64,000 nt of DNA from Yponomeuta sedellus (taxonomy: Eukaryota; Arthropoda; Insecta; Lepidoptera; Yponomeutidae): contig OW203732.1 of NCBI GenBank assembly GCA_934045075.1, positions 17,639,889 to 17,703,888 on the forward strand, in the 5' to 3' direction. The notes below the pieces were generated by a model. That model saw only the letters and a program-made list of their open reading frames with translations. It was not told where the DNA came from and did no database searches. A program made the translations under genes and the position numbers. Numbering within the stretch: position 1 is the stretch's first letter; every line of letters starts with the position of its first letter. Shown here one piece after another: positions 1 through 12,425 of this stretch.

Positions 1-199
1 CACGATGAATGGATGGATAGGGTGATATCGACTCCGCTTAGGTTTCTAATTATACGGGTTACTTTGCTATTTAATACTTTTAAATTGTGGCCCGAATGGC
101 TAGTAAGAAGGCGATCTTGCACAAAACATGTTTAAATAACGCGACTTGCACTTGGTCAGTTTTTTTTTCTCTGCGACCTAATCATCATCGTCTACCTTT

Positions 200-323
200 T
201 ATGTCTCCACCGAGAGGCACGGGACTCTTCACTCAGGAAGGTATAGGCCATACTCCATCACGGGGGCCAAGTCTTGATTGGTGGAAGCTTGCAAGAGTAG
301 TGGCTGGTCTTACTGTCAGAAGT
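200..323 (-). repeat. 5S-SINE family, 3' part
   Basis: Diverged, truncated copy of the dispersed SINE best seen at 15113-15742 and 18091-18440. Read on the minus strand it has the family's 3' half: the CAGTAAG block, the cccgtgatggag-like block and the cgtgcc...gtggagacata terminus. Confidence 0.7.
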
Positions 324-1231
324 ATGACCAGCGACTTTACTCTGTCATAAACTGTATGTCCTAAAGACAGATATAAAGGTTTCATGCCAGTTTTTAATTA
401 GGAGCAATACAGAAATAAATTGTGGTAAAATCGTTGATTAACTTTTATTCTGAACAAAAATAACCCTTCTCAGAAATTCTAGTCTGAAAATATTTACCTC
501 CAGACTCTACTTCTTTGGACCACACACAGTCGAATAGGTCTTTCGAGTTCAAGATAATGGCCATAAATAAAACCATTTTGAATTCATATTGAGTGGAAGT
601 GCCTCAAGTGCCTTGAGTAAACTCTGTGAACAGTATTTCCATCTATGAAACATTCGATGAAAATTTCTTAATTGAGAATTGTTCTAAAAGTACTTAGGCT
701 CTTTAAATTTCTTAAAAATACGTATATTTACTAAGCGAAATTCTCAATTAAAAAAAGAGAACCAAGAAAAAATAAATACTGAACCAGTAAAGTTTAGCTT
801 TTATGGTTTTATGTATTTCCATTGTTGACTGGTTATAATAATAAATGTGGCTGGTTGACAATACTTATATTTCTTTTAAAATGTACCTATAAAGCTTATT
901 CAGAGATCTTACTAAACAGGCCTTTAGAATTGCAATCACGATAATAAAGAAGCGATAGCCCTACCTAACTTAAGAGCGGGAACAATCTACCCGCACCAAA
1001 ATGGCGGCGTCATTTTTGAATTTGGAACGCGCGAAACTCAGTTCCCGCGCGCTAAATAGTCCGTAACCAAAGCCGCGGCCCGTAACCTTGCTCCCCCTCA
1101 TCCTGGCCATTGGCGGGAACCGGTCGGTCCGGTATTCACAAGGAATAGCGCACTGCGCTGCGAATGCTCTCCTGTTCTCCCGGAGTCGAATTAGGACCCT
1201 GCCACCCTTCCCTTCGCAAAATGTGAAGGAA
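324..1231. other. AT-rich stretch, no gene recognised
   Basis: No coding sequence or repeat family recognised. A 13-bp perfect inverted repeat (TTAATTGAGAATT at about 669, its complement at about 739) is the only structure seen. The part from about 990 is more GC-rich but its frames show no known motif. Confidence 0.5.
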
Positions 1232-1516
1232 TACATAGTGTGGAAACCTGTGTAATTAGGCGGTGGTAGGGCTACCGTGGAACGCATTTTAGAGGTCGTA
1301 GGTTTCAATCCCGGTATGTACCAATGCATTTGATTTATAAGTGACGTACATTGGTGAATGTCTAGTCGTAATACCATTCGCTAACCTGAGAAGGAAAACA
1401 TCGTGAGTAAACACACCTTAGCGCTTGGTATCGCCAATCTGCGATGGAAACTTGTGGTGATTAAGCTCTTACTCCTGTTTCTGATAGAAGCCCCACTGCT
1501 GGGCACACCATACGCC
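1232..1516 (+). repeat. tRNA-headed lepidopteran repeat, degenerate
   Basis: A B-box-like stretch (aggtttcaatcccgg) is followed by the block gaaggaaaacatcgtgag and then by ccccactgctgggcac. I recognise this order from a widespread lepidopteran SINE/LINE-tail repeat. Related pieces occur near 14340, 16600, 36150 and 58110. Confidence 0.5.
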
Positions 1517-3873
1517 CGAACTTCTGCGCTGGTCACATACCTGAACACTTGAAATCAAAATTCGCGGAATGCTCTCCGTCTGCGAGGCCGACACCCTGCA
1601 GTAATACGTTTTATGATCTGTTTATGCACCCTTCTTTTCCCACCCTGTCCTATTTATCCCAAAAGCCCTCAATCGTCCACTGCTGCTTCGTCCAAATTCA
1701 CGCTAAACTTCCTGGTTCTGGGCGAGAGCTTGTTCTATTGCAGTATCGAGCACTGCAGTTCTTGGTTGAACGTTGGTCCACATAAAGTAAAGCCAGCTGA
1801 GATCCTAAGCTTTACAGCCTTGCCTTTAATGGGTAGCACATCACATCACACCTATCGGTAAAGCCAAAAAAATGTCCCTCAAAATACGCTCTAAACAGAA
1901 ACTATAATTCCCTAATTTTAACACTGGGTCCCGTTGACGGTATTCTTAATCGCGGTATGGTTGTATCCATTATGCCGCGACGTGCCGTTGCAAATTGAAA
2001 TGTTTGATAGTTTTCTCATGGATCCCGTCAACAGATTCTGTTAGCACTACATTTAACGACGCCACTTTTCCCAAACCAAAGCGAAGTGACCTCAGCTCAG
2101 TGAAATGTCTAACCAGCTGCTAGACCAGCAGCTATGTCAGGATATTGATCCGTCATGCGTGAGGAAGTGTGGGTAAATGCACTTAGATGAGACGGGTTGG
2201 TAATTTATTCGGAGATCGCGTGATGAATCACTAAACAACGTCACAGTTATGTATGACTAATAAAACGGTTGCAGCGATCGATTCCTACTTTCTGCCGTTG
2301 TTGCCTTTCTCTGTTTCAATAAGGATAGCGAAATAAGTCTTTCGTAACCGCAAAATAAAAGTCATTTCATCGTCTGCGTTCCGTTTTTCTATGGACCGGA
2401 GCCGAATCCATGGCCTAAATAAGCAGCCTATGCATGGAACTGTTTGAGAGGCTCTCGGAGTGAGGTTATGGGATTAATTCCTACACGTATGTACAGCGGA
2501 CTGACATTGTTTTCAATTTTTAATACCTCATAAGGTTCCTCGCAGTGTTAGCCGTTTTAAATTAGTTCAAGCCGGCTCTCGGTGGATTTTGTCATGTCCC
2601 TGGCACACTTCAAACCGTATTACTATAATGGCGAGGAGAAATTCTAGAATGTAGAGCGCCCGGCGTAGAGCAAGAAATGTAAATTGCTGAATTATAGAAA
2701 CTGAACGGATGGGAATGTCGACAAATGAAATTCCATTTGTGTATATAAGTAATTTAAATGCCGCCTCGCCGCTTTTTTCTCTTTCCGTGTGGTTTTGGTT
2801 TTTCCCCCAACCACAGCCTTTGATGTAAATATTTGCGGATTATGATAACAATCTGTGGTAAAGTTTTTGATGGATTTAATAAACAAATATAATTTTTAAT
2901 CCGTCACCTTGTTTCGCGCTCCGCGCCACGCGTCGTTGTGGAACGAGATGTGACCAAACTTTTTTATTAGTTTTGTTTTTTCTCTGGTACATAAACATAT
3001 TTCATGCGTGAAAGTAACCATGATGCCTATGCTACTGGACGTGTCAGCTTTAGGTCGATACGTTTCTTACAAATATAAGTACCTACATTCTCGCACTCTT
3101 GCTACTTAGTATCAATATATTTTCGTTTTAATTATTTAAGTACATGCACCTACCGACTATATTCTTCATGCAATCCAGTCCATCCAAAGTTTGTCTGGAA
3201 GACATAGCTTTTAACGGTAAGATCGCCAATTGTATAACATTACTTAGATTTAAGAAATCATGATTGAATTCTTCTTTCTGGTTGTACAATGAAGAGTTCT
3301 CTATCTATCTACAGCCTAAAAAAATTCACCCGACGGTTTACACAGCAATTGACCAATCTTTCAACTTTGTTCTTAACGTAAAGGCATAGAGATCTTAATT
3401 CAGATTGTAAGGGTAAATTCGTGTTAGCCGAGTATAGACCAAAATATACGACTAGGCGAATGCGAAGGAACGATTCTGTGTGCCAATCGAACTGGTTGAT
3501 GGCCATTTTCAGTGTGGCCTGATTTCCCCACAAAACTGCTTTCGTTTGGTGGGGCCGCCATTAGAGTCGTTTGTAAGTATTTATTCTGGGTAGAGCCTAG
3601 GAGAGCTAATAAGGCACACATACATCACCTTAATAGTGTAAGTCAACGCGCGGCAATGTTTCGTAACACGATATTATTATACCAATACCCACGTTGTTTC
3701 TACCAAACGTTCTATATACATCGCGAATATCGCCCTCCGTCCTTTCACAGGACACGATACCCCTGTGTCACTACATCTAACAATCGTGCTTTAAAGTTTC
3801 GTCAATCGCGCTGTAATTTCAAAGTGAAATAAATTTTACTCACTATAAAAACAAAATGTTTACTTACTGAACG
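1517..3873. other. No gene recognised
   Basis: Short open frames only (none above 106 codons). None shows a domain, a signal peptide with plausible context, or a consistent splice pattern. No repeat family was recognised except loosely AT-rich tracts. Confidence 0.45.
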
Positions 3874-3925
3874 TCAGATTATTTGAAGAAGAAAGAAGCA
3901 AGAAAGTAGAATTAATGCAGTAAAA

Positions 3926-4267
3926 ATGGGGTCCTTGAGAAGTATGTGTAGTGTTACTTTGAATGACAGTTTACGCAATAGTCTGATTAGAGAACGTTGT
4001 GGACTGAAAGAGGATGTAGTGACTAGAATTGAGAAAGGAATGTTGCGTTGGTTTGGACATGTGGAGAGGATAAAGGAAGAAAGATTGACGAAACAAATAT
4101 ATATAGCGAATGCGAGTGGAAAGGCTGGTAAGGGATGTCCCAGACGGACATACATCGACCAAATAGGGGATGTATTAGCAAAGGGAAAGATAAAAAGTAC
4201 CCGGAACCGGCGTGCGTCCATGCAACGACTTATGAACCGAACCGAAGCTAATCTGTCAGGATCGTGG
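3926..4267 (+). pseudogene. LINE reverse transcriptase C-terminal fragment
   Basis: The frame reads MLRWFGHVERIKEERLTKQ, then CPRRTYIDQIGDVLAKGKIKS and NRRASMQRLMN. This is the C-terminal tail after the reverse transcriptase domain of a common lepidopteran non-LTR retrotransposon. It has no polymerase catalytic motifs, so it is a 5'-truncated insertion. The same tail is present in antisense at 7681, 10741, 13681 and 62639, and in sense at 55071. The clade (RTE-like or other) is not certain from this part. Confidence 0.8.
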
Positions 4268-4610
4268 TAAGTGGTAAGCTGTCTTCTGTCATAGAGACGG
4301 TTGTCTTTATGACAATACCATCCTTCCCTATGGAAGGATGGAATTGTCCTTCACAGATGGATTTTTCCTTAGTATAGTCCACTGATTTAAGGCCCATTTC
4401 CCCTCGGTTTCCTCACCTGCATCGGACTGTCACTAATGCTCGACCGGGAAGCGCCGGGCTAGTGCGCGCAACAACAGACAAATTGGGTCACGATTGTAAT
4501 TACTTACACGGTGGCGACCTCTCGACTGAAGCGGCGTGCTCACCGGCTGCCGGAGATGACATTTTGTAAAGCATTTTCCAATCAGGTAGATAGAACCATC
4601 CATAATGTTT

Positions 4611-4890
4611 GTCGATCCCACTTCTGATGATAGCCATCGACGGATGAATTCTGCCTACAGATTTTGGTTTTGGAGCAGAAAATTGAGCTTAAAATTAAGA
4701 TCATCTCATGTCGATCCCACTTCTGATGAGAGTCGTTGATGGAAGACTTCCTGTGACAGGTTTTGGTTTCACGTGATGACGAAAACGGAGCCTAAAATTA
4801 AGATAATCTCATTTCGCATGTCGATCCCACTTCTGATGACAGTCTCAGATTTTGATCTCGCGTGATGACGAAAACGATGGCTAAGATTCA
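4611..4890. repeat. Tandem repeat, about 100-110 bp, three copies
   Basis: The phrase gtcgatcccacttctgatga recurs at 4611, 4710 and 4820 (spacings 99 and 110). Each copy is followed by similar ttttggtttcacgtgatgacgaaa and taaaattaagat blocks. Non-coding. Confidence 0.8.
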
Positions 4891-6046
4891 CTTACAAATC
4901 CTAGAAACACCTTGGCTATAAGTAAATCTATAATACCTATGACGGCAAGAATTTAAGTGTCCATCGAGTACGTCTTTCGCATAAGCGTTGTAAATTTTGG
5001 TCCATGACAATATCATGGATTGAGCTATGCTCTTTCCAAGGACTAAAACTGACAGTGTTGGCGAATTTATACGCATCAATTTCTGACATGATGGCCGTGT
5101 CTAAGTTCTAGCAGTAGATTACTAAGTGAAAAAGACGTTCCTGATAACAAAATCACCATAAAAACCGAAAACTTTTGATCGTCTGGTCGTGATGGATGAC
5201 TTGATTATGCAGCGTGAACAGGGCCTTATGGTGGAAAAGCCTCCGGTTGAGCTGCGCTGAAAGAGGAGTGAGGAAATGGCACGCTGAATGCTTTAGCGAG
5301 CAATCTTGGACTTGCTTTAAAATTTGCATTGTGCCATGTTGCATGTTGGACTGCTTAAGTGTAAGGGCCGAAATTGAAACGTCCATCTTTTAATTTTTAA
5401 TGTAATCGCAACCGAACAACGGCTGGCGAACAGGCGGCTTCTACGCCTGGCATGCTATCTCGCTCGCACAATCTAACATTTTACGTGATTAAAAAAAATT
5501 GTTTTTTCCAGATTCACTTGTACTTACAAAAATTGTAAAAAATGTAGTACAAATGTTTTTTCCAGATTCACTTATACTACAAAAATTGTAAAAAATATTG
5601 TACACTTTTGATAAATATTGTCTGAGGAGTTTGTGATTAAGATTTTTTTTTCCAAATAATGATTGATAATAAATAAATTATTAATTATCAAAGTATAAAA
5701 TTGCTTAATGAAAAGCTATGTGCAGGATAGCAAAATATTATGTCTTGAATGACCGTAGTTTTATTCTAACATACATATCTCAAACCACTTCTAAAAAGTA
5801 TACTAATTTTTTTACAATAATTAAAACTGCTTACGGCTAATTCGCTTACTGTGTAAGCGAGAAAGCAGCAGCAAATTTAAAGGTACTTTAAAGTATTCTT
5901 GTAAAAGTACAATCATGGTGCCGAGGCGCATGGCGAGGCATGGCGATATGGCGATTGGCAGTTTCTGACAATTTCTAAAAGGGATTATAAATACAGGTTT
6001 TTTAACCCAAAAGATTACTGAACTAAAATGTATTCAAACAGATAAC
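4891..6046. other. No gene; short 54-bp duplication at 5501-5605
   Basis: The block gttttttccagattcactt...aaaaattgtaaaaaat is present twice in tandem, starting at 5501 and 5555. The rest is AT-rich with no recognised coding sequence. Confidence 0.55.
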
Positions 6047-6058
6047 GTTCAAAGTGTT

Positions 6059-6139
6059 TAAAAAACCTATTTAGAGGCGTAAAATTTCACCCATGCCGGG
6101 ATTCGAACCCGCAACCTCTGGCTATCCGTGCCAGTGTGT
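6059..6139 (-). repeat. 81-bp tRNA-SINE fragment with 12-bp target duplication
   Basis: On the minus strand this runs from the anticodon region of the tRNA-derived SINE through the B box (ggttcgaatcc) to ctctaaataggtttttt. It lacks the family's 3' tail. It is flanked by GTTCAAAGTGTT at 6047-6058 and 6140-6151, which marks a precise insertion. Confidence 0.85.
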
Positions 6140-6151
6140 GTTCAAAGTGTT

Positions 6152-7615
6152 ACAGCACTTCATTCCACGTATCCTCCCACGCGATCTCGTAATCACCGCT
6201 GCAACAGAAATATCACACGCTTCACGAATGCTAACTCGATGGCATAAATATTTTTATTTGAATCAATATTCGCCAATGCGCAATAAGATGTGTGATTCTA
6301 AATTTAAACGATCGCTATGTCGATGGCTGGATAAATGGTTAGATCAAAAGAAAGAATTCTATGCGCCCGGCGGCCGACCGTCACACGGAGCGTTTTAAGA
6401 TTGATCTGTGGAAACAAAATTATCTCACAAAACCCAACACCATCGTCTCCAAGATTTTGTAGACCATTAAATGATTAGAGCGCGATAAGTCAAAGAAAAT
6501 GGCACACATGACCTTTTCAATGGCAAGCCAGAGAGCTTCCAGCTACCACATTGCTGATAGTATCAAGTAAGCCACAGTTTAGTGCCCACGGTAAAGTATA
6601 GAAACAAGTAAAAGAGCCAGGAAGCCAGTTAAGCCATTGATAGTATAATTTGCTACATTAAGGAAGTTGAATATTTTTGGCCATTCTTTGAGATCAAATA
6701 CTCCTACGTGCGTCGGAACAAGTTGTAAGATTATAACGTTAGTAAATATTGTAGGACGTCTGAGTTGTAAAAACAATGTCAAAGCCATTTTAACATATCT
6801 TAATATGTTAAAATGGCTTATCCCTGAGAAATAGGATTGGTAGGTACTTGTGGTTTACGGAGTGTCGAATCGATCCTTATGTTTTTGTTACAATGCCACA
6901 CGTAATGAAACTTAATAAAGCTTACATACCTATCTAATTCTTAGGGATCTAGTAGCTGCCGATTGTTTTGTACTATACCTATTAGGTATGTATTTCCTGT
7001 CCGTGGCTAATTTAATTTTGGTTACAAATAAATTCATTTCATTTCAATGTCCAAGGCGCTGCAACGTCAGAGTAGTCTCTTGACCCATCTAGTGATAGTC
7101 AAGGTGCCACGATACGCTGTCATCACGTTACCTAATTCTTTTAAAACATAGACTCATGCATTGTACTGGCTTTAATTCCAGACGTCATTGTCATCTGAAT
7201 GTTATGTTATAGTAGCCCTTTTGACACAAAGTGTACTTAACACATTTTTTGACCGCCTTTCAGAAAAGCTTGATGTATCTTCAGGGAACAATGCCTATTA
7301 TTGAGTTGTCAGCGCCGAAACTCTAAAGAGAATCTCAGAGTTTTGGGGACATTTTGGGGTTCTGCTTTGGGTATTGTTTTCTAATATACTTTTTGATTTG
7401 TTCTTTGACACATGTGAAATCGTGAGGAATTGTCCAAATCTCCTGCAAATTGCACTATTTGTGGAACTATTTTGGTGACAAAATTTCCATTAAGAAAAGT
7501 GGTTCAGTATAATAGAAATACGAAATGTATATTTTCCTTATCTTTCTTAATTTTAGATATGAACACGCATAATACACGTTCGCGATTGGATCCGTTCAAT
7601 ATATAACTAAACGTC
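6152..7615. other. No gene; 15-bp hairpin at 6783-6818
   Basis: A perfect inverted repeat (agccattttaacata, 6-nt spacer, complement) spans 6783-6818. A LINE-type 3' end (aaataaattcatttcatttc) lies near 7025. No coding sequence is supported. Confidence 0.5.
7203..7290. repeat. Dispersed repeat, partner at 35594-35675
   Basis: The stretch tatagtagcccttttgacac...aagtgtacttaacacattttt...ttcag..aagctt...tatcttcagg is shared in the same orientation with 35594-35675, with scattered mismatches. Family not recognised. Confidence 0.7.
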
Positions 7616-7680
7616 TGCATGCATGCATGCATGCATGCATGCATGCATGCATGCATGCATGCATGCATACATACATACAT
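7616..7680. repeat. (TGCA)n/(TACA)n microsatellite
   Basis: About 13 units of GCAT followed by CATA units, directly abutting the 3' end of the antisense LINE at 7681. Other copies of this LINE also end in CATA-type units (13670s, 62620s), so the array probably grew from the LINE tail. The His-Ala-Cys-Met open frame here is an artefact of the repeat. Confidence 0.9.
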
Positions 7681-7806
7681 AACCTCACGCCTGTTTCCCA
7701 GAGGGGAAGTTAGAGACCAGGGACTGCCACTTGCCACGATCCTGACATATCACCTTTCATCAACATTCATAAGTCGTCGCATGCACGCACGCCGGTTCCG
7801 GGTAAT
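7681..7806 (-). repeat. LINE C-terminal/3' end fragment
   Basis: Antisense copy of the tail family seen at 3926: cctcacgcctgt...agagaccagggactgccacttgccacgatcctgac...cgcatgcacgcacgccggttccggg. Strongly 5'-truncated. Confidence 0.75.
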
Positions 7807-8848
7807 ACATTCATCTAAACGTCTGCAATCAATCAAAATTCGAACCCAAGAATTTGTGGAATATTAGGCAACAATTGCGCCGCTGTCGCTGTCGTGGTCG
7901 ACTCTAACTACACTATTTCCATTTTATGGCCCCGTTTATGAATCTGTCGTCTAGTCAGCTAATTTAAAATCGAATCACGACTCCGGACGTGCGATGCGAT
8001 GGAGAATCTCTTTACGGATATCGAGTTAGCTTCAAAGTGCCACAAAATGAAGCTCGGCAGTCGGGATAAGCCCTTTGAAAGCGATTCCTTCACTAATTGC
8101 CAGACGTATACTGCGATTAATAAGCTAACTTGAGATTGATCCTAGGTGTATCTTCGTGAGAGAAAGACTGAAAAAACTGGCCAAGTGTGTCACCACCAGT
8201 CAAAATCGCGCACCGAGGGTTCCGTATCACTTTTCCTATCTACGTACCTTACTTTGTTGTATTTCGCTGAGCTAATAAAAAAATCCTGCTTCTAATTTCC
8301 GAACAATGTAACGTTCATAGTTTTCGTTAGCCGATGTGGCGTAACCTCTTAGTAACTTTAGGGTGTTAACTGGTAGGTAATGAGCTCACACGCCCATCGG
8401 TGTTTAGTTAACAAATAAACACTGTGTTGGCTTCCTTTCTGGCTACCCGACTGCGGCGGGGTCCAAAAGGATGTGTATTTAGCTCGTACGTATGTAAGTT
8501 TTTCCGATTCTGCGCTTCCTCAAAATTAATTTTTCATTTTTATTTATTGAAGGAAAACAAACAATTGTACAATATAGTTACAAAACAGGTCAGAAAAATC
8601 TTACTTGCATATGTATGTAATTGTACAACCAGTGGCGTTTTCTGTAGATAATCTCCGTCAAATCAGATTTTGACAAGATTCTCAATCGATTCGTCGTGGT
8701 TGCGTTGCATAGATAATTCGACGACGTGAGCCAAGAGTTTTAAGTGACAAAAGCTGCGACTTGCCAGTGTATTAAATTAGTCATAAATTCGACGAAAAGA
8801 TAAAAAAAATGCAGCATAGGCTGCAAACATTTAGGCTGGATTCCAAGA
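7807..8848. other. Repeat debris, no gene
   Basis: Antisense of a widespread lepidopteran repeat at about 8176-8235 (ccaagtg...tcgcgcaccgagggttccgta). A second common lepidopteran motif (cccgactgcggcggggtcc) lies near 8445. No coding sequence is supported. Confidence 0.45.
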
Positions 8849-9043
8849 TTTAGGCTGGCAAAGGTTAATAGATCCTTCATGGGGCAGTGTATACTGTTCT
8901 ACAATAAAATCCCTGAAGATATATTAAGTTTCACTGAAGCGCGGTTCAATAAATGTGTAAAGTCCACTTTGTGCCAAAAGAGCTACTATAATATTAAGGA
9001 TTATTTAGAGGACAATGATGTCTGGAATTCAAGAAATGCATGA
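8849..9043 (+). pseudogene. LINE polyprotein C-terminus
   Basis: An open frame ending in TGA at 9041-9043 reads RSFMGQCILFYNKIPEDIL, then KSTLCQKSYYNIKDYL and DVWNS. This is the C-terminal tail of a non-LTR retrotransposon polyprotein, a different family from the one at 3926. The following 190 bp, ending near gaataaaaccttttcatttc at about 9225, look like its 3' UTR. 5'-truncated; no catalytic residues present. Confidence 0.75.
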
Positions 9044-9451
9044 GTTTTGTAAAATTTGTGTAAACTGTGTTAATTAAGGAATTTGAAAAGACTACGTTTG
9101 GAGTTTTTTGTTCATTTTTTCTCCAAAATTATCTAGATTTTGAAATGGACACCTAGTTTGACTTGTAACGTTCATTAAGCCGCAGTATCTGCGCTACTTT
9201 GAATAAAACCTTTTCATTTCATTTTATTTCAACAGGAAGAGAAAACACTTCCTCTTCCTCTAAATTTCCTATCGCATTTTTTTTACTTAACAATAATAAT
9301 TGAATAAATCTTTACACGTTTGTAAGGATGTCCTGTAAAGATGTGCTGTGGACTGAGCAAACGCCGGGGGTCGAAACGGTGACCATTCGACTGCGAAGCC
9401 TCAGGAGCCACTCACCTCATCATAATCATCGGTTCATCGCTACCAACCGCT

Positions 9452-9656
9452 GTATCAACCCTATCTATGTCCTCACTGCTGGGGCACGGGTCTGCTCCTG
9501 CACCGCAGGAAGGTTGGTCCATACTCTACCACGGGGGCCAAGTCCGGGTTGGTGAAGAATTATAAGACAGTGGTGGGCCTTACTGTCAGAAGATATCGAG
9601 CCGTCCATAAAGTCTCTGACATGGTTTAACGACTGCCATTACATGACAGCCGCTGG
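9452..9656 (-). repeat. 5S-SINE family, 3' two thirds
   Basis: Antisense copy with the terminal block (gtggggacata-like), the hairpin ctgcaccgcagg, the accccgg..ttggcccc block and the tcagaggcc..ttaagcc block. The 5S-like head is missing. Confidence 0.8.
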
Positions 9657-10740
9657 ATATAGCCCTTTTCCCCCAAACGCCATCTCTCACGGTCCAGTGC
9701 CATCCGCATCCACTGCTCTTCCACCACTTCGAAAATAAGCAAACATTTCCCAGTCGAAAAGTTTTAAGCAGCGCAGTTTTTCACAAAAGCCTCTCAAAAT
9801 TACCGAGCCATAGTACGAGTATAGTTCGTGCTCACTGTGGTTGACACACTTTCCTGCCGCCCACGGGGCTTACTCAATTTTAATCCCTCCTCCTTTGACC
9901 GCAAGGTTGATTGCCCCATGCCAGGACCGGTTGAGGACGTTTTCCTAAGTTAGAGGGCCCAAGGGACCCGGTGGTTTCAGGCTTTGTCCCCTTTTTAACC
10001 CGTTGAAGGGTGTGCCCGCGAAATATTTATGATGCGCTTTGGTTGTTGTTAATTGAAAATGTAATTGGAGTGCTGTCGTGTCGTGCTTGCTACCGAATGT
10101 TGGTTAAAGGTTTTTTAATGTTGAATTCAAACGTATGCTCAAACGGGATGGTCTGGAATTACCGATACGGATTTTTGTGTTTGTTATTAATTTTTGATTT
10201 ATACTCTAAAAGCATACAAAATGTCTGGTAGGCGTATACATCTGTGCAAATTTTTTATTACACTATTGAGAGTTGAGCAATAATTATCGAGACGTTTCTG
10301 CATGATTGTCAATATAGTAATTGTTGATGTTATAGTTAGAATATTTTCGGGGCTTAATCGCGTAGTAATTTTTTTACCTCGACGTTTTGACGACGTTACA
10401 GTCATCGTGGTCACGAGAAGACTGATGGCTGGCACCCGTTCGCAACTTCGGCTGACAAGGTTTCAGACTACCCTCAATCAGCCATCACAAAGCACTATTA
10501 GGGTTGCGACACACTACACTGACAATGTCGGACGATAAGCCATGCGACTTTTTTCCACTCGAACACTTGATGACCGGATCCCACGTTTGCGACAGTTTGA
10601 AACCACATTCTCGATTGATGTTACTCGTATGTTGGAAGGACAAGAACTAATTCCGGCCTTTTCAGTACATGTTTGTTTACCTAAATGCCTCCTCGGTCTA
10701 GCGATGACACGCTTAACTTCCAAAACAGAGTCTGTGGGTT
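9657..10740. other. No gene recognised
   Basis: Short overlapping frames on both strands (up to 78 codons) with no recognised motif. No repeat family recognised with confidence. Confidence 0.4.
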
Positions 10741-11100
10741 CTATACCCGCTGGAAACCGCCATACTTGATTTGTACCAATGTTGCCAGTCTGCGTGTCTT
10801 TGCATACTTGTGATGGCCTTGCTTGGATAATTTTTCAAACCTTTTGGGACCAGAAGAGTGTGTTGATAGTAACATAACGTAACCACACGCCTGAATCCCA
10901 GTGGGGTAGGCAGAGACCAGGGACTGCCACTTGCCACGATCCTGACAGATCACCTTCGCTTCATAAACCTTCATTAGTCGTTGCATGCATGCACGCCGGG
11001 TACTTTTTTATCTTCCCATTTGCTAATACATCCCCTATTTGGTGGAAGTATGTCCGCCTGGGACGTTTTATATCGGCCCTTCCACCCACAATCGCTATGT
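10741..11100 (-). pseudogene. LINE C-terminal fragment, frameshifted
   Basis: On the minus strand two frames together give the family tail: RRTYFHQIGDVLANGKIKK in one frame, then MQRLMKVYEAK...DRGKWQSLVSAYP in another. This is the same family as 3926-4267, broken by at least one frameshift near 10985. Confidence 0.8.
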
Positions 11101-11554
11101 ATTTGTCTCTGACACTAATGTCCGTGATTATACAAACAAATGGCAACTCTTACTTACACTAGACAGATAATTGAACACTCGGACAGTGCCTGGGGCACAT
11201 ATTTTAATAGTCTGCCTCTACAAACCGGCTAATATTCGGTGTGCTGTCTACGTATTGACCTCGCAGTTTTTTTCGCATCCAATAGGCTATTTGACGCACG
11301 CTCGAACATTTTCCTATAAGCAATTTTGTAAATTATTAATATTATATCCATTTAACCCAAAGGAAGAACTCTTCATTTATGTGAGCGTAGACATCTGGCG
11401 ACCGTAAAGATAAAAATACTGCGATCTTATGAGAAAATACAAATATATTTGCTTCCCCCGCGCGGCTCGCAGGTGAAGTATATTAGCAAAGAGGTTAAAT
11501 AATCTTCAAGCCGTCTTGGCTCATAAGTAGACAGCGGCACGATATATGTACGAG
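11101..11554. other. No gene recognised
   Basis: One 78-codon frame at 11171 on the plus strand lacks recognisable features. Confidence 0.4.
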
Positions 11555-11705
11555 TACACGAGTATTATAAAGGCGAAAGTTTATGAGTGTGTATGTTTGT
11601 TACTTCTTCACGTCTAAATGGCTGAAGCGATTTTAATAGCATTTGGTATGGAGTTAGCTGAAACCCTGAATTAACACATAGGTTACGTTTTGCTGCGGGA
11701 AAATA
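11555..11705 (+). mobile_element. Helitron-like 5' fragment
   Basis: tattataaaggcgaaagttt is followed by gtatgtttgttacttcttca, ctgaagcgattttaatagca, tttggtatggag and gggaaaat. I recognise this order from the 5' region of lepidopteran Helitron-type repeats. The terminal TC and the 3' CTRR end cannot be placed here, so it is a fragment. Confidence 0.5.
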
Positions 11706-12189
11706 TTGCCATGGGTAAATCAATTATTTTCCCTAATTAACCGCTGGTAACACCGCGGGGCACAATTTTACATAACACTTTTTTCGCACTGGCAAATAGC
11801 CTATTGTATTGTATTATCAGTAGAATCGATACTTTCAACGAGCAAGTAACACGCTCACCAGATTTAGATTAGATTAATTTATTTAGAAGAAATATACATG
11901 CACGATAAAGTACAGTCTGTTAGCTATTAGAAGATACCTCGACTGAGCAATCAAAAACCAATTATATTGCAGTAAGGTAAGGTTTATTTTGTATTGTTAT
12001 TTATAACTTTACATAACTTTTCAAAATAGTGAAGAAAAGTTTTATACAGAGCAGGAAGTACTCGTAGTGTAACACTCGTGTGCTTTCGGCGAAAACCGAA
12101 GCCTACTCTAGAGCCCGAGGTATATTTTAAAAGCTAACAGACTGTACTTATTCTACATAAAGTAGTGTTTCAGACTTTCGGTTTCTCTT
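11706..12189. other. No gene recognised
   Basis: AT-rich, with no recognised coding sequence or repeat family. Confidence 0.4.
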
Positions 12190-12425
12190 CTATGGCCCCT
12201 TTACTACTCCGTGGAGTCTGGGGCTGACACAAAGGCTTTCCATTAATCTTTGTTCATAGGCTAGGGATGGTAGCTCCAGACAAGTTTTTCCTTTCTTCGT
12301 CTCAGAGAGAACGATCTCTTCCACGTCTGGGACGGTCTTCCGGGTCATCGTGAGCCTCCAGCGGGTTTCCACTCGAGAGCCGTGATGGGATCTTCTAAGG
12401 GTGTGGCCCAGCCAACGACTTTTAG
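12190..12425 (-). pseudogene. LINE C-terminal fragment, third family
   Basis: Minus-strand frames read ALEWKPAGGSR, an in-frame stop, then PGRPSQTWKRS. This is the tail pattern (leucine-glutamate-tryptophan, then glycine-rich, then arginine-proline...threonine-tryptophan) of another non-LTR retrotransposon family. The overlapping 60-codon open frame is in the wrong frame and is not a gene. Confidence 0.6.

Noticed and set aside
3512..3832. 106-codon open frame
   Set aside because: No domain, codon pattern or splice context; length is within chance for this region.
7504..7867. Met-His-Ala-Cys repeat proteins on both strands
   Set aside because: Direct translation of the palindromic GCAT microsatellite.
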